From RXOA01 sp964547105 (lineage in GTDB: Bacteria > Bipolaricaulota > Bipolaricaulia > UBA7950 > UBA9294): a stretch of 6,010 bases of DNA. The notes below the pieces were generated by a model, which saw only the letters and a program-made list of their open reading frames with translations, did no database searches and had not been told where the DNA came from. Each line of letters opens with the position of its first letter. Position 1 is the stretch's first letter. Both the position numbers and the translations under genes were made by a program. This document shows positions 5,605 to 6,010 of the stretch, piece after piece. The stretch lies in contig CAZJLO010000079.1 in assembly GCA_964547105.1 (NCBI GenBank), positions 1 to 6,010 on the forward strand, read 5' to 3'.

Positions 5605-6010
5605 ATGAAGGCATTCAGCAAGTCTGTGGCGTTTAGACTGCTGTTGTTCATTCTTCTGACTGCTTGCGGCTTGACCGCCGCCGCCACTGAGCCGCCGCTC
5701 TATGTCCCCCTAGGGCGCGCAGCCGTCATCGATGGCACGATGGATGAGCAGGAGTGGGCCGATGCACTCAGAGTGGAGCTTCCACGCTCGGTAACGCTCC
5801 GCCTCAAGCACGACGGCACCTTTTTGTACATCGGCATTCGCGCCGCGACTCTCGGGCTGTTTGTCGGGAATCTCTGCATCATCGACGACGTCTCACTTCG
5901 CATTCTCCATTCTTCGGCAGCCTTGGGCACAGCCGTCTACCGCTGGACCGGTACCGGCTGGACACTCGCTGAGAACTTCGTGTGGCAATGCCGTTCGCGA
6001 GGATTCTCAC
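5605..6010 (+). CDS. Predicted lipoprotein with CBM9-like domain (3' end outside window)
   Basis: The frame runs open from the ATG to the window edge, 135 residues with no stop. The N-terminus has two lysines, then a hydrophobic core (about residues 8-20), then a lipobox LTAC ending at Cys21, so lipid attachment and an envelope location are predicted. Cleavage by signal peptidase I near the Ala-rich LTAAATE is an alternative. From about residue 39, AVIDGTMDEQEWADALRVEL followed by VTLRLKHDGTFLYIGIRA (63-80) has the pattern of carbohydrate-binding-module-9/DOMON-like domains: an IDG..DE..W opening, then a strand ending in LYI. The segment RILHSSAALGTAVYR (99-113) recalls conserved hypothetical proteins with this fold. 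Substrate and role are unknown; many such domains occur in surface or secreted proteins and need not bind sugar. It has its own ribosome binding site, lies 259 bases from the amino-acid genes and is probably a separate unit. Confidence 0.82.
   Translation, partial: MKAFSKSVAFRLLLFILLTACGLTAAATEPPLYVPLGRAAVIDGTMDEQEWADALRVELPRSVTLRLKHDGTFLYIGIRAATLGLFVGNLCIIDDVSLRILHSSAALGTAVYRWTGTGWTLAENFVWQCRSRGFS

Noticed and set aside
1..6010. CRISPR arrays, insertion sequences, tRNA or rRNA genes, attachment sites
   Set aside because: No repeat-spacer pattern, transposase, terminal inverted repeats or RNA-gene signature was seen in the window.

Overview
The window is GC-rich DNA (roughly 60% by eye) carrying a tightly packed, one-strand set of aspartate-family amino-acid genes, followed by the start of an unrelated exported-protein gene. 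Good Shine-Dalgarno sequences and a lipobox signal peptide point to a bacterium, probably with a Gram-negative envelope. The mix of gene types (fungal/archaeal-like aspartate-semialdehyde dehydrogenase, plant-like threonine synthase, archaeal-like synthetase-derived asparagine synthetase) is not that of a standard enterobacterial, Bacillus or actinobacterial model. It would fit a less-studied phylum, but the sequence alone does not let me name one.

Layout, all on the + strand: (1) 1-714, C-terminal half of a monofunctional aspartate kinase with two ACT domains; (2) 705-1808, aspartate-semialdehyde dehydrogenase; (3) 1805-2950, an uncharacterised HAD-superfamily-like protein whose motifs appear in permuted order; (4) 2947-4377, a plant-type threonine synthase; (5) 4437-5345, a stand-alone class II aminoacyl-tRNA-synthetase catalytic core resembling archaeal asparagine synthetase (AS-AR); (6) 5346-5604, a 259-base spacer with weak hairpins, one possible short ORF and one weak promoter candidate; (7) 5605-6010 (runs off the end), a predicted lipoprotein with a CBM9-like beta-sandwich domain.

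Genes 1-4 overlap by 10, 4 and 4 bases and are almost certainly one translationally coupled operon. Gene 5 follows after 59 bases with its own strong ribosome binding site and is probably in the same transcript. Aspartate is phosphorylated (gene 1), reduced to aspartate semialdehyde (gene 2) and, after homoserine and O-phosphohomoserine steps not encoded here, converted to threonine (gene 4). Gene 5 probably makes asparagine from the same aspartate pool. Homoserine dehydrogenase and homoserine kinase are missing between asd and thrC, where the HAD-like protein sits instead.

The best candidate for something undescribed is that HAD-like protein: its motif order (IV, then I, II, III) suggests a circular permutation, and its coupling to asd and thrC suggests a role in or near threonine synthesis.
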